A DNA stretch of 46,137 bases from assembly GCA_964370045.1 (NCBI GenBank), contig CAYJGZ010000017.1:1-46137 (forward strand). Reading direction: 5' to 3'. Shown piece by piece: positions 24,429-32,124 of the stretch. Every line of letters begins with the position of its first letter. Within the stretch, counting starts at the first letter, position 1. A program made the translations under genes and the position numbers. This stretch comes from JAAYCI01 sp964370045. GTDB taxonomy: Bacteria; Bacillota; Clostridia; Oscillospirales; Ruminococcaceae. Under the pieces are notes generated by a model that saw nothing but the letters and a program-made list of their open reading frames with translations, ran no database searches and had not been told where the DNA came from.

Positions 24429-25892
24429 TCAAGTTATTGCTCGCAAGGGTATGCCCGAAATTTCCTCCGCCTCAATTACCTCCGAAAAGCGCACGCTCTT
24501 TTCCGAAAGGCCGCTTAGGCAAACAGGCGCTGTTGTGCCTGTTTTTTGCTCCAGCATGCTCAGCGCCTCAAACGGGTCTTGCGGCACGGATATGTTCAGC
24601 GCCTGCAAAACATTTGCGCAGAATTTATACGGGCTTGCGGTAGATAGCACCACGCTGTGGTTTTCTGCCGCAAAGGGCATGTTTTGCATCACCTCAAAGG
24701 CGACGGCGGTGTGTGTGTCGCACAGGTAGTTGTTCGTTTTGAACATCTCCTGTATCTGTGCGCACACGCTCTGCTCCGACGCCCAGCCGCCCGCAAAGGT
24801 TTTGCGTATTTCACACATGATTTCCTCCTGCACACGGTACTCGCCGTCCTGCGTAAGCTGCCGCATATAGCCGCTTATTTTTTGCGCATCTTTACAGCTG
24901 TGCCACAAAAGTCGCTCAAGGTTTGAGGAGACCAAAATATCCATAGACGGGGAGCTTGTCTTGTGAAACTCCCTGTTTGTGCTGTACACGCCCGTGCTCA
25001 AAAAATCCGCAAGCACGTTGTTTTGGTTCGCCGCACACACAAGCCGCCCCACAGGCAGACCCATCTGCTTTGCGTACCATCCTGCCAAAATATCCCCAAA
25101 GTTGCCCGTGGGAACATAGTAGTCCACCTTTTCACCGTACGCAATTTCCTTTGCGGTGCACAGGTGCAGGTAGCTTGTAATATAGTAAACAATCTGCGGC
25201 ACCAGCCTGCCCCAGTTTATGGAATTTGCGCTGGAGAGCTTCACGCCCCCCTTTGCAAGCTTTTCCGCAAGCTTCTCATCCGTAAACGCCACCTTGACAC
25301 CACGCTGTGCATCATCAAAGTTACCCTTTACTGCGTACACACATATATTATCGCCCTGCATGGTGGTCATCTGCAGGCGCTGCAGCTCGCTCACGCCGCT
25401 CACAGGGTAAAACGCCGCAATCTTCACGCCCTCAAGGCCGCTGTATCCTGCCAGCGCCGCACTGCCCGTGTCGCCCGAGGTCGCCACCAATATAAGTGTC
25501 TCACCCTTTTCGGCCAGCATCCTGCGCGCCTGTACCAAAAGCCTTGGCATCAGCTGAAGCGCATAGTCCTTAAACGCGGCGGTGGGCCCATGCCACAGCT
25601 CCAGCGAGTGCACGCCCTCTTTCACCCTGTGCATCTTTGCAAGGCTCTGCCCGAAAGCCTCGCCGTAGCTTTGCAGTGTCGCCGACCTTAGAAACTCCTC
25701 ATCATAGTCGGGCAGGTAGGCTTTCAGCACGGCAGTGGCTATCTCGGTGTAGCTTTCGCCCATAAGCTCTTCAAAATTCATCGAAGGAATTTGTGTGGGG
25801 ACAAACAGCCCTCCCTCTGCCGAAAGCCCCTTCAAAATAGCCTCTGCGCCGCTCACACTCACCGAGGCATCCCGTGTGCTGGTATACTGCAT
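24429..25892 (-). CDS. thrC: threonine synthase
   Basis: This 487-residue PLP enzyme converts O-phosphohomoserine to threonine. The PLP lysine lies in GPTAAFKDYALQ, and the glycine-rich phosphate-binding loop is VATSGDTGSAAL. The N-terminal YTSTRDASVSVSG is typical of the longer thrC class found in bacteria such as E. coli and many Clostridia. AAGGGA precedes ATG. No hom or thrB gene is adjacent, so the pathway genes are scattered. A YraN-family gene ends just upstream, about 100 bases away. Confidence 0.96.
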   Translation of the reverse strand: MQYTSTRDASVSVSGAEAILKGLSAEGGLFVPTQIPSMNFEELMGESYTEIATAVLKAYLPDYDEEFLRSATLQSYGEAFGQSLAKMHRVKEGVHSLELWHGPTAAFKDYALQLMPRLLVQARRMLAEKGETLILVATSGDTGSAALAGYSGLEGVKIAAFYPVSGVSELQRLQMTTMQGDNICVYAVKGNFDDAQRGVKVAFTDEKLAEKLAKGGVKLSSANSINWGRLVPQIVYYITSYLHLCTAKEIAYGEKVDYYVPTGNFGDILAGWYAKQMGLPVGRLVCAANQNNVLADFLSTGVYSTNREFHKTSSPSMDILVSSNLERLLWHSCKDAQKISGYMRQLTQDGEYRVQEEIMCEIRKTFAGGWASEQSVCAQIQEMFKTNNYLCDTHTAVAFEVMQNMPFAAENHSVVLSTASPYKFCANVLQALNISVPQDPFEALSMLEQKTGTTAPVCLSGLSEKSVRFSEVIEAEEISGIPLRAIT

Positions 25893-25993
25893 TCCCTTAA
25901 TCCCCCAAACTTTTTATGAGTTATATATTGCCGACAATAGTGTTCATGCGGCATATTTTATTAGTTTATCGCACAATTACTTTATTCAAAAAA

Positions 25994-26377
25994 TCAAAGA
26001 GTAAACGCACCCTCAATGCGGTTTAGTCGCAGTGTGCCGTCACTGCACACCGTCACCTCCACCACGTCAAAGCGAGTGTACACATCGCAAAGCCCCTGCT
26101 CGGACAGGTATCCCTGTGCCGCCAAAATAAGCTTTTGCTGTTTGCGTTTATCAACGCTCTCTTTAGGCAGAAGTAAGGAGTTTTCACTGCGGGTTTTCAC
26201 CTCCGCAAACACAAGCGTGCCATCGGGCGAGCACATAATAATATCCACCTCACCCTGCCTTGTGCGCCAGTTGCGGCATTTCAGCGTGTACCCTTGTGAA
26301 GCATAATCCCTAAGTGCCGCATCCTCGCCCACTTCGCCCCTTTTGCGGGCGGCGGCTTTTTCACTCGCATCAGCCAT
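25994..26377 (-). CDS. YraN family (UPF0102) nuclease-like protein
   Basis: About 127 residues. The start ATG 26377 overlaps the rnhB stop (ATGGCTGA), which indicates translational coupling; an ATG eight codons upstream is possible. It has the restriction-endonuclease-like core of the family: GEVGEDAA, YTLKCRNWRTRQGEVDII with the catalytic Glu-Asp pair, and FAEVKTRS (E-x-K). The role is not established, although a Holliday-junction or DNA-repair function has been suggested by fold. The rnhB-yraN pairing is common. Confidence 0.9.
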   Translation of the reverse strand: MADASEKAAARKRGEVGEDAALRDYASQGYTLKCRNWRTRQGEVDIIMCSPDGTLVFAEVKTRSENSLLLPKESVDKRKQQKLILAAQGYLSEQGLCDVYTRFDVVEVTVCSDGTLRLNRIEGAFTL

Positions 26378-26999
26378 TATTTTGTGCGCCCTGCTTTGCA
26401 AAAAACTTTTTCAAGAAACTGCGGCGGTAAAAGTCTTGCACGCCGTGCTGTGCCAAAAGCTCATAATGAAGCTTTGTGGGGTAGCCTTTGTGCTTTGAAA
26501 GGGAGTACTGTGGGTACTTTTCGCTCAGCTCCACCATGTAGCGGTCACGTGTCACCTTTGCCAAAACAGAGGCGGCGGCAATGCTTGCGGATATGCCATC
26601 CCCCTGCACCACAGCCTCGCACGGCAGTGAAATATCGGGGGTTTTGTTGCCGTCCACCAGCACAAGGCTCGGCTGGACGCTCAGCTGCTCCACCGCCATT
26701 TTCATGCCGTACATCGTTGCGCCCAAAATATTAAGGCGGTCTATCTCCTGTGGCGATACAAGCACCACACTGTAGCAAAGTGCCTTTTGTACTATCTCAT
26801 CGTACAGTGCATCCCGTTTTTTTTCGCTAAGCTTTTTGGAGTCGTTCAGTCCCTCGATGGGGTTTTGCACATTCAGCACCACCGCCGCAACGCTCACAGG
26901 CCCACACAAAGGGCCTCTGCCTGCCTCGTCCACGCCGCACAGGGCAGGCACATCATATTGCGCATCAAAGGCGTATAGGCTATTATGCTCTTTATCCAA
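26370..26999 (-). CDS. rnhB: ribonuclease HII
   Basis: I take the start as TTG 26999 (209 residues) because AAGGGG sits eight bases before it and the reading frame then clears the rbgA stop. Active-site motifs: GVDEAGRGPLCGPV (Asp-Glu), DSKKLSEKKRD, and an Asp in VLVDGNKTPD. It removes ribonucleotides and RNA primers from DNA duplexes. It lies within the lepB-rbgA-rnhB-yraN cluster, typical for Firmicutes. Confidence 0.96.
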   Translation of the reverse strand: MDKEHNSLYAFDAQYDVPALCGVDEAGRGPLCGPVSVAAVVLNVQNPIEGLNDSKKLSEKKRDALYDEIVQKALCYSVVLVSPQEIDRLNILGATMYGMKMAVEQLSVQPSLVLVDGNKTPDISLPCEAVVQGDGISASIAAASVLAKVTRDRYMVELSEKYPQYSLSKHKGYPTKLHYELLAQHGVQDFYRRSFLKKFFAKQGAQNNG

Positions 27000-27021
27000 G
27001 ATGCACACCCCTTTTTGCAGT

Positions 27022-27948
27022 TTACGTTGTTGCGCAGGTCTCACTGCCTGCCCCCTCGGCGATTTGCTCAGCGGCATCGGGTGGCATCTCCAGCGTGACA
27101 CGCCCAAGCTTTCCCGCACGGAACTCATCCAGCACTGTTATACCCGCACGCTCAAGATTTACTTCGCCTCCGCTTATGAGCATGCCTCTTTTGCGCCCCA
27201 CCAGCTCCAAAAGCTCCCAGCCATCGGCAGGTGTACTACTTGTAGGTATCTTGTATCGCTCGCACACAATGGCGGCGTGGTTTTGCCACAGCTGAACCAA
27301 AAGGCCTGCCGCCATCTCCTCTGTGTTGAGGATTTTGTCGGGGATAGAGCCTATCAGCGCCAAATTTACGGCGGTATTGTCCTCGTCAAACTTTTTCCAC
27401 AGCACACCCGGCATGTCCAAAAGCTCGTACCTGCCTGCGTTTATCCACTGCTCGCCACGTGTTACGCCCGGCTTGTCCGCCGCTTTAGCCTTGTTTGTGC
27501 CTGCCCAGTTGTTTATAAATGTGGATTTTCCCACGTTCGGAATGCCCGTAATCATCAGGCGCAGGGACGCACCCTGCATTCCCTTTTCCGCCCTTTTTTG
27601 CAAAAGAGCTTGCAGCGCATCGTTCACAGCCGCTCTCGCCTGTGTGAACGCACCCTTTTTTGTGCTGTTTATTGCCACGCACACGCTGTGCTCTCCGCTA
27701 AAATGCGCACGCCAACGCTCCGTTGCGGCGGGGTCTGCCAAGTCCACCTTGTTCAGCACATACAGCCGAGGTTTATTGCTATACGCCTTTTGAAGCTCGG
27801 GGTTTAGGCTTGCCGCAGGTATGCGAGCGTCCAAAAGCTGAACCACCGCATCCACAAGCGGTAGCTTTTCGCTCACCCTGCGCAGGGTTTTCGCCATATG
27901 CCCCGGAAACCAGTGTATCTGCTGCCTGTTCAGATAATCCGCCGCCAT
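27022..27948 (-). CDS. rbgA: ribosome-biogenesis GTPase RbgA (YlqF)
   Basis: A 308-residue circularly permuted GTPase: G4 NKVDLAD comes before G1 GIPNVGKSTFINNW and G3 LDMPGVLW. The N-terminal WFPGHMAKTLRRV is the family signature. It matures the 50S subunit. The start ATG shares one base with the lepB stop (TAATG), so the two are translationally coupled. Confidence 0.97.
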   Translation of the reverse strand: MAADYLNRQQIHWFPGHMAKTLRRVSEKLPLVDAVVQLLDARIPAASLNPELQKAYSNKPRLYVLNKVDLADPAATERWRAHFSGEHSVCVAINSTKKGAFTQARAAVNDALQALLQKRAEKGMQGASLRLMITGIPNVGKSTFINNWAGTNKAKAADKPGVTRGEQWINAGRYELLDMPGVLWKKFDEDNTAVNLALIGSIPDKILNTEEMAAGLLVQLWQNHAAIVCERYKIPTSSTPADGWELLELVGRKRGMLISGGEVNLERAGITVLDEFRAGKLGRVTLEMPPDAAEQIAEGAGSETCATT

Positions 27949-28499
27949 TACACCGTACCAAAATCATCTATGGGCAGTATGCGGAAAATTACCTCGCCCA
28001 AAATGTCCCTCTCGTCTATAAATCCTATGTCCGAGTGGCGACTGTCTTTGGAGTTCGGCCTGTTGTCACCCATCAAAAACAGCTTGCCCTCGGGCACTGT
28101 CAGCGGAAAGCTCACATCATAAAGCGACTGCACATACTCGGATATTGGCTCACTGCTAATGTACGGCTCGTTTAGCTTTTCTCCGTTTACGTACACCTCG
28201 TTCGTCTCAAGGTCTATGTTTATTTCGTCCCCCTCAAGCCCGATAACACGCTTTACCAGTGGCTGGCCGTAGGAGGTGTAGCCGTCCACCACCACAATAT
28301 CCCCACGCTGTGGCTCATAAAAAATACTGCGTGCCAAAAGACGGTCGCCGCTGTATAGCGTAGGCTCCATGGAAGCGCCGTTCACATTTACAGTGCGCAC
28401 AAAAAAAAGTAACATTACCAGTACAATCAACAGCGCAAAAACAAGCGCATCAAACCACTCTAAGATGCTCGTGTTTCTTTCACGTCGCTCCCTGTCCAT
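27948..28499 (-). CDS. lepB: signal peptidase I
   Basis: This 183-residue protein has one N-terminal transmembrane helix (LVFALLIVLVMLLFFV). The catalytic Ser is in GASMEPTL and the catalytic Lys in QPLVKRVIG, followed by the conserved GDNRPNSKDSR box. It cleaves signal peptides of secreted proteins, which would include the B12 surface proteins of this window. A terminator separates it from rplS, so it probably starts its own transcript or depends on readthrough. Confidence 0.97.
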   Translation of the reverse strand: MDRERRERNTSILEWFDALVFALLIVLVMLLFFVRTVNVNGASMEPTLYSGDRLLARSIFYEPQRGDIVVVDGYTSYGQPLVKRVIGLEGDEINIDLETNEVYVNGEKLNEPYISSEPISEYVQSLYDVSFPLTVPEGKLFLMGDNRPNSKDSRHSDIGFIDERDILGEVIFRILPIDDFGTV

Positions 28500-28574
28500 G
28501 TGCCTTCGCCCTCCTCGCTATCAACAAATACAACTTTCATCATTATATACCCTTTAGCGTGATTTGCGCAATAA

Positions 28575-28604
28575 GAAAAGGGGAACAATTTTCATTGCTC
28601 CCCT
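28575..28604 (-). terminator. intrinsic terminator after rplS
   Basis: On the minus strand AGGGGAGCAAT pairs with ATTGTTCCCCT (one mismatch) around a GAAA loop, followed by TTTCTTATT. It lies 26 bases beyond the rplS stop. Confidence 0.8.
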
Positions 28605-28629
28605 CAAAAGTGACTGAAATATTACCAAA

Positions 28630-28971
28630 TTACAGCTTTTGCTTAACTTTTGCGGCCTTGCCTGTACGCTCACGCAGGTAGAACAGCTTCGCCCTGCGCA
28701 CTTTACCCTTGCGGATAACCTCCACCTTTTCCACAAAGGGAGAGTGTGCGGGGAACACGCGCTCCACGCCTACGCCGTAGGAAAAGCGGCGAACTGTAAA
28801 CGTCTCGGAGATGCCGCCGTGCTTTTTAGCAATAACAGTCCCCTCAAACGCCTGCACACGCTCACGCTCGCCCTCTTTAATGCGAACAGAAACACGCACG
28901 GTGTCGCCGATGTTAAACTTAGGTAGTTCTTTTTTCATCGAGCTTTCGGAAATAATTTTCAAAGCGTCCAT
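28630..28971 (-). CDS. rplS: 50S ribosomal protein L19
   Basis: 113 residues, the normal L19 length, starting MDALKIISESSMKKELPKFN from ATG 28971 with GGAGG upstream. Conserved blocks GDTVRVSVRIKEG, FEGTVIAKKHGG and FTVRRFSYGVGVER are present. It has its own promoter, a structured leader and a terminator, so it is a single-gene unit. Confidence 0.98.
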   Translation of the reverse strand: MDALKIISESSMKKELPKFNIGDTVRVSVRIKEGERERVQAFEGTVIAKKHGGISETFTVRRFSYGVGVERVFPAHSPFVEKVEVIRKGKVRRAKLFYLRERTGKAAKVKQKL

Positions 28972-28984
28972 TTTTACCCATCCT

Positions 28985-29090
28985 CCATTTTTTATTAGAC
29001 ATTCATGCCGACGCACAAGGCGCAACAGAGGACTGCCCGATTGATATTTCGCAATCAACCCTGCCGATGGAAACCGACAGACTTAAATAC
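28985..29090 (-). promoter_or_regulatory. structured 5-prime leader of rplS
   Basis: Between promoter and gene, the minus strand folds into at least two hairpins: CTGTCGG/TCGGCAG and TTGAT/ATCAA. L19 autogenous leaders are known in Firmicutes. I cannot confirm that this one belongs to that family. Confidence 0.45.
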
Positions 29091-29096
29091 CAAAAG

Positions 29097-29125
29097 ATAT
29101 TATCACATTTGCGGTGGTAATGCAA
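29097..29125 (-). promoter_or_regulatory. sigma-A promoter of rplS
   Basis: TTGCAT (29125-29120), 17 bases and TAATAT (29102-29097) on the minus strand. The methyltransferase gene starts divergently 120 bases away. Confidence 0.7.
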
Positions 29126-29244
29126 GTGTTTTTAGGAATTTTTTACACATTACCGTCGCAGTGGCTTTTTGCGCATATTTTTGCTACAATCATATCATAA
29201 GATACACCAATCATCAACAAAAAAAGCAAAGAGAGAGCATTCAC

Positions 29245-30627
29245 ATGTCTATCACAAAAAACAGCGTTATCACACTGAATATCAGCTCCATTTCGGGCGA
29301 CGGAAACGGAGTGGGCCGCAGTGAAAACCAGGTGATATTTGTGCCGCACACCGCCGCAGGGGATGTGGTGCGCACAAAAATAGTAAAGGCGCACAAAAGC
29401 TATGCGTTTGGCCGCATCGAGGAAATTTTAAGCCGCGGCGAGGGACGCTGTGAGGATGCGTGCGCCGCAGGTGGGCTGTGCGGTGGGTGCTGTTTTGGGC
29501 ACTTGGAGTACAGTGCCGAGCTTGCGGCAAAGCAGAGCTTTGTTACGGACGCACTGCGGCGCATCGGCGGCTTTGACACGGAGGCTCTGCACATTTTGCC
29601 CGTTATTGCCTCCCCTTCTCGCACACGCTACCGCAACAAGGTGCAGTTCCCTGCAGGCACAGACCAAAACGGCAGGCTAACGCTCGGCCTGTACGCCTGC
29701 CGAAGTCACCGCATTATCCCATGCGAGGATTGCCTATTACAGCCCTCCCTGCTTAACGAAATCGCCGCAAGAGCCGCACAGTTTTTGCACCAAAGCGGCG
29801 CTTGCGCATACGACGAAAACACAAAAAAGGGGCTTGTGCGGCACATATTTGTGAGAGAGGGCGCTCACACGGGCGAGGTGCTTTTGTGTGTCGTTATAAA
29901 CGGCAAAAAAATCTCGGGTGAGGATGCGTTTGTCAGGGGCATGTGTACGGAATTTCCGCAACTTAAAGCTATTGTGCTAAACACAAACACTCAAAACACC
30001 AACGTTATACTGGGGAAAACTTGCCGTGTGCTTTTTGGCGATGGCAGTATTAACAGCCGCTTGGCAGGTGTGCCCGCAAAGCTGGATGTGTTTTCCTTTG
30101 CGCAGGTAAACACAGATGCAGCGGAGGGGCTTTTTGCGGTGGTGCGCAATTTTGCAGAGCCGGATGCACACACGGATATTTTGGATTTGTACTGCGGCAC
30201 GGGTGTAATAGGGCTTTCGATGGCGCAGGAAGCTCGCTCGCTCACAGGCGTGGAGGCAGTGCCGCAGGCGGTGAGCGCCGCCGAGCACAGCGCCGCGCAG
30301 ATGGGGCTTTCCTCCGCACGGTTTTTGTGCATGGATGCAGCCGCCGCCGCACAAAAGCTACAAAGCGAGGGAATGCGCCCACACGTGGCGATAGTGGACC
30401 CGCCCCGTAAGGGCATGGACGCCGAAACACTGAGCCCACTTGTTGCGATGAGCCCAAAAAAAATAGTGATGGTAAGCTGTAACCCCGCAACACTCGCACG
30501 GGATTTAGCGGCGCTTGCACAAAGCGGCTACGAGGTAAAAAAGGTACAGCCTGTGGATTTGTTTCCGAGGACGAGGCATGTGGAGTGTGTGGTGCTTTTG
30601 TCGCAGGCGGAGAAGCGAGAGCTTTAA
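29245..30627 (+). CDS. rlmD: 23S rRNA (uracil-C5) methyltransferase, RlmD/RlmCD family
   Basis: The protein is 460 residues from ATG 29245 (GAGAGAG upstream). It has an N-terminal TRAM-like domain, an iron-sulfur cluster motif (CEDACAAGGLCGGCCFGHL), a SAM-binding motif DLYCGTGVIGLSMA, and the catalytic cysteine in MVSCNPATLARDL. It methylates a uracil in 23S rRNA; which position cannot be told here. Its final codons (LLSQAEKREL then stop) reappear twice downstream, so the 3-prime end looks like an integration site for mobile DNA. It is one of the few plus-strand genes. Confidence 0.93.
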   Translation: MSITKNSVITLNISSISGDGNGVGRSENQVIFVPHTAAGDVVRTKIVKAHKSYAFGRIEEILSRGEGRCEDACAAGGLCGGCCFGHLEYSAELAAKQSFVTDALRRIGGFDTEALHILPVIASPSRTRYRNKVQFPAGTDQNGRLTLGLYACRSHRIIPCEDCLLQPSLLNEIAARAAQFLHQSGACAYDENTKKGLVRHIFVREGAHTGEVLLCVVINGKKISGEDAFVRGMCTEFPQLKAIVLNTNTQNTNVILGKTCRVLFGDGSINSRLAGVPAKLDVFSFAQVNTDAAEGLFAVVRNFAEPDAHTDILDLYCGTGVIGLSMAQEARSLTGVEAVPQAVSAAEHSAAQMGLSSARFLCMDAAAAAQKLQSEGMRPHVAIVDPPRKGMDAETLSPLVAMSPKKIVMVSCNPATLARDLAALAQSGYEVKKVQPVDLFPRTRHVECVVLLSQAEKREL

Positions 30628-30636
30628 TACGGGTTA
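30598..30636 (+). repeat. rlmD 3-prime end, att-like repeat copy 1
   Basis: This is the native end of the methyltransferase gene, TTG-TCG-CAG-GCG-GAG-AAG-CGA-GAG-CTT-TAA plus TACGGGTTA. Copies follow at 30894 and 31463. Confidence 0.8.
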
Positions 30637-30663
30637 TTTGTATAATAGGAAGAGAGAAAAATT

Positions 30664-30897
30664 GTGAAAAAAGTAATATTTGGTTCTACGATGTTTTTAA
30701 CAGGGGTATTAAGTATTGCTGTTATTCTTGCTGGCTCAATGGCAAACGAATGGACAGTTAATGGAGAGCTTTCCTCAATTTGGAACATAACACAGTATGG
30801 GCTTATTCCTGTGCTATACATTTTCGGTGGAATTTCAATTGTTGGTATTGCACTAGCATTGTGGGGAACATTTGAAAAAAACAACCATACAAAATGA
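30664..30897 (+). CDS. small two-helix membrane protein, unknown
   Basis: This 77-residue protein starts at GTG 30664 with AGGAAGAG upstream. It has two hydrophobic segments (STMFLTGVLSIAVILAG, and a second at YGLIPVLYIFGGISIVGIAL) and a short polar tail. I do not recognise the family. It is AT-rich compared with the neighbouring housekeeping genes and lies between copies 1 and 2 of the rlmD end repeat, so it looks like an acquired gene. Confidence 0.6.
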   Translation: MKKVIFGSTMFLTGVLSIAVILAGSMANEWTVNGELSSIWNITQYGLIPVLYIFGGISIVGIALALWGTFEKNNHTK

Positions 30898-30945
30898 GCA
30901 TAACCTTTATCGCAGGCAGAGAAACGAGAGCTTTAATACGGGTTA
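30894..30945 (+). repeat. att-like repeat copy 2 (displaced rlmD end)
   Basis: TCGCAGGCAGAGAAACGAGA then GCTTTAATACGGGTTA. Against copy 1 there are two differences in 36 bases, and both are silent in the rlmD frame (GCG to GCA, AAG to AAA). A further 16 upstream bases are shared only with copy 3. Confidence 0.8.
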
Positions 30946-30982
30946 GTCATATACCCTTTAGTAATTGAATGGAGGGATTACA

Positions 30983-31453
30983 GTGAAAAAAATAATAAAT
31001 ATAGGTCTTGCAACATTTTTGGCAATAACACTTATCGGATGTCAAAACGAGATGAGTACCCTATCAAACTTTGAAAACAATGATGTGGATAAAATAGTTG
31101 TTACTCTTGCGATGGGAAACCCGGAATACGGTGCTGATAGCAAAACCATTACAGACAGTAATGAAATCAATGAATTTATCGAAGTTTTCAACGATGGACA
31201 CTTAGGAGGTACAGTAAGTGACGATAATATTAGCATAGGTGGTGTGAGCACTTATGTATTTTCAAAAGATGAAGAAGTAATCCAATCTTTTTCATTTAAT
31301 GTTAATGATACAAAAATAATATGGCACGATGATGAATGGCGAGATGTAGTTTATCCTGAAAACTCTTTATTGCCATATGATTTATATGAACAGTCTACAT
31401 CTGAAATAGTCGTAGTTGATGTTGATGGCAATGAAATGGAGCGACCAGAATAA
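30983..31453 (+). CDS. small lipoprotein, unknown
   Basis: GTG 30983 is preferred (GGAGGG six bases upstream), giving 156 residues. The N-terminus is a lipoprotein signal (KKIINIGLATFLAITLIGCQ), with the Cys about residue 20. The rest is an acidic domain with alternating strands (DKIVVTLAMG, STYVFSKDEEVIQSFSFNV, TKIIWHDDEW). I do not recognise it. It lies between repeat copies 2 and 3 in the AT-rich island. Confidence 0.65.
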   Translation: MKKIINIGLATFLAITLIGCQNEMSTLSNFENNDVDKIVVTLAMGNPEYGADSKTITDSNEINEFIEVFNDGHLGGTVSDDNISIGGVSTYVFSKDEEVIQSFSFNVNDTKIIWHDDEWRDVVYPENSLLPYDLYEQSTSEIVVVDVDGNEMERPE

Positions 31454-31462
31454 ACAATTATT

Positions 31463-31514
31463 ATGAGCATAACCTTTATCGCAGGCAGAGAAACGAGAGC
31501 TTTGATACGGGCAA
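31463..31514 (+). repeat. att-like repeat copy 3 (displaced rlmD end)
   Basis: ATGAGCATAACCTTTATCGC then AGGCAGAGAAACGAGAGC and TTTGATACGGG. It still encodes LLSQAEKREL in the displaced frame but with a TGA stop. The ATG at its left end opens a frame into the next gene, but that is a by-product of the repeat. Confidence 0.8.
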
Positions 31515-31537
31515 TTCACACAATGGAGGTAGTGACA

Positions 31538-31855
31538 ATGCATTTGTTTGAATTAGTTTTCATGATTGCTATAGGAACTTTGTTTTGTGTTTTTGGTTGG
31601 AAAATATGGAAGAAAGAGCAAATTATGCTTATACACGGTTATCATCACACCAAAGTAAAAGAAAGTGATAAAAAAGCTTACACAAATTTAATGGGAAAAG
31701 CAATGCTACTAATTGGCGTAGGTATGTATCTAACAGGAATTATAGACTTTATAACTTTTACGTTTTATGGCTGGATTGCATTTGGTGTGAGCTTCATAGG
31801 TGCTCTTATAATAATGATATTGGCGCAAAAAAGATATAACAAAGGGATATTCTAA
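31538..31855 (+). CDS. small membrane protein, DUF3784-like
   Basis: The start at ATG 31538 follows GGAGGTAGTGACA and gives 105 residues. There are three hydrophobic segments (FELVFMIAIGTLFCVFGWKI, MLLIGVGMYLTGIIDFI and IAFGVSFIGALIIMILA). A loop IHGYHHTKVKESDKKAYTN between helices 1 and 2 resembles the DUF3784 family of small Firmicutes membrane proteins of unknown role. It belongs to the accessory island downstream of the third att-like repeat. Confidence 0.65.
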   Translation: MHLFELVFMIAIGTLFCVFGWKIWKKEQIMLIHGYHHTKVKESDKKAYTNLMGKAMLLIGVGMYLTGIIDFITFTFYGWIAFGVSFIGALIIMILAQKRYNKGIF

Positions 31856-31932
31856 AACTACTCGGTTATACTTATTATGTATGGGCATAACATTTCATTG
31901 AGTAAAAAACAGAAAAAGGGGGGGGCAAACTC

Positions 31933-32076
31933 ACGAAGAAGTTTTTTGACAAGCTGAAAAAGAAAAGAGATGAGCTAAGCAACAGTGCCACCCCTATGGA
32001 TGATTTGGACCACACATACTTTGAGGGTGCCGATGCGGATGACGATAATAATGGCGACGACGATGATGACGACTAA
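31933..32076 (+). pseudogene. small acidic protein with ACG in place of a start codon
   Basis: An open frame of 47 codons reads TKKFFDKLKKKRDELSNSAT, then PMDDLDHTYFEGADA and a poly-Asp end, stopping at 32074-32076. A strong purine run (AAAAAGGGGGGGG) sits at ribosome-binding distance, but the codon there is ACG, one base from ATG, and no ATG, GTG or TTG precedes the helix in frame back to the stop at 31903. It is either a start-mutated remnant or a rare non-ATG start. A length change in the G-run would not by itself restore a start. Confidence 0.5.
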
Positions 32077-32124
32077 AAACACTTGACATTGCTTTTACTC
32101 TGTGGTTCAGGAAGGGGAATCATC

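Noticed and set aside
26370..27128. Longer rnhB from ATG 27128
   Set aside because: It would overlap rbgA by over 100 bases and add 43 residues unlike RNase HII; TTG 26999 with AAGGGG fits better.
29005..29244. Upstream extension of the methyltransferase frame to 29005
   Set aside because: It runs antisense through the rplS leader and promoter and encodes no known N-terminal domain; ATG 29245 starts the normal family N-terminus.
31463..31537. ATG 31463 as start of the DUF3784-like gene
   Set aside because: The first 17 codons are just the third att-like repeat; ATG 31538 has its own GGAGG.
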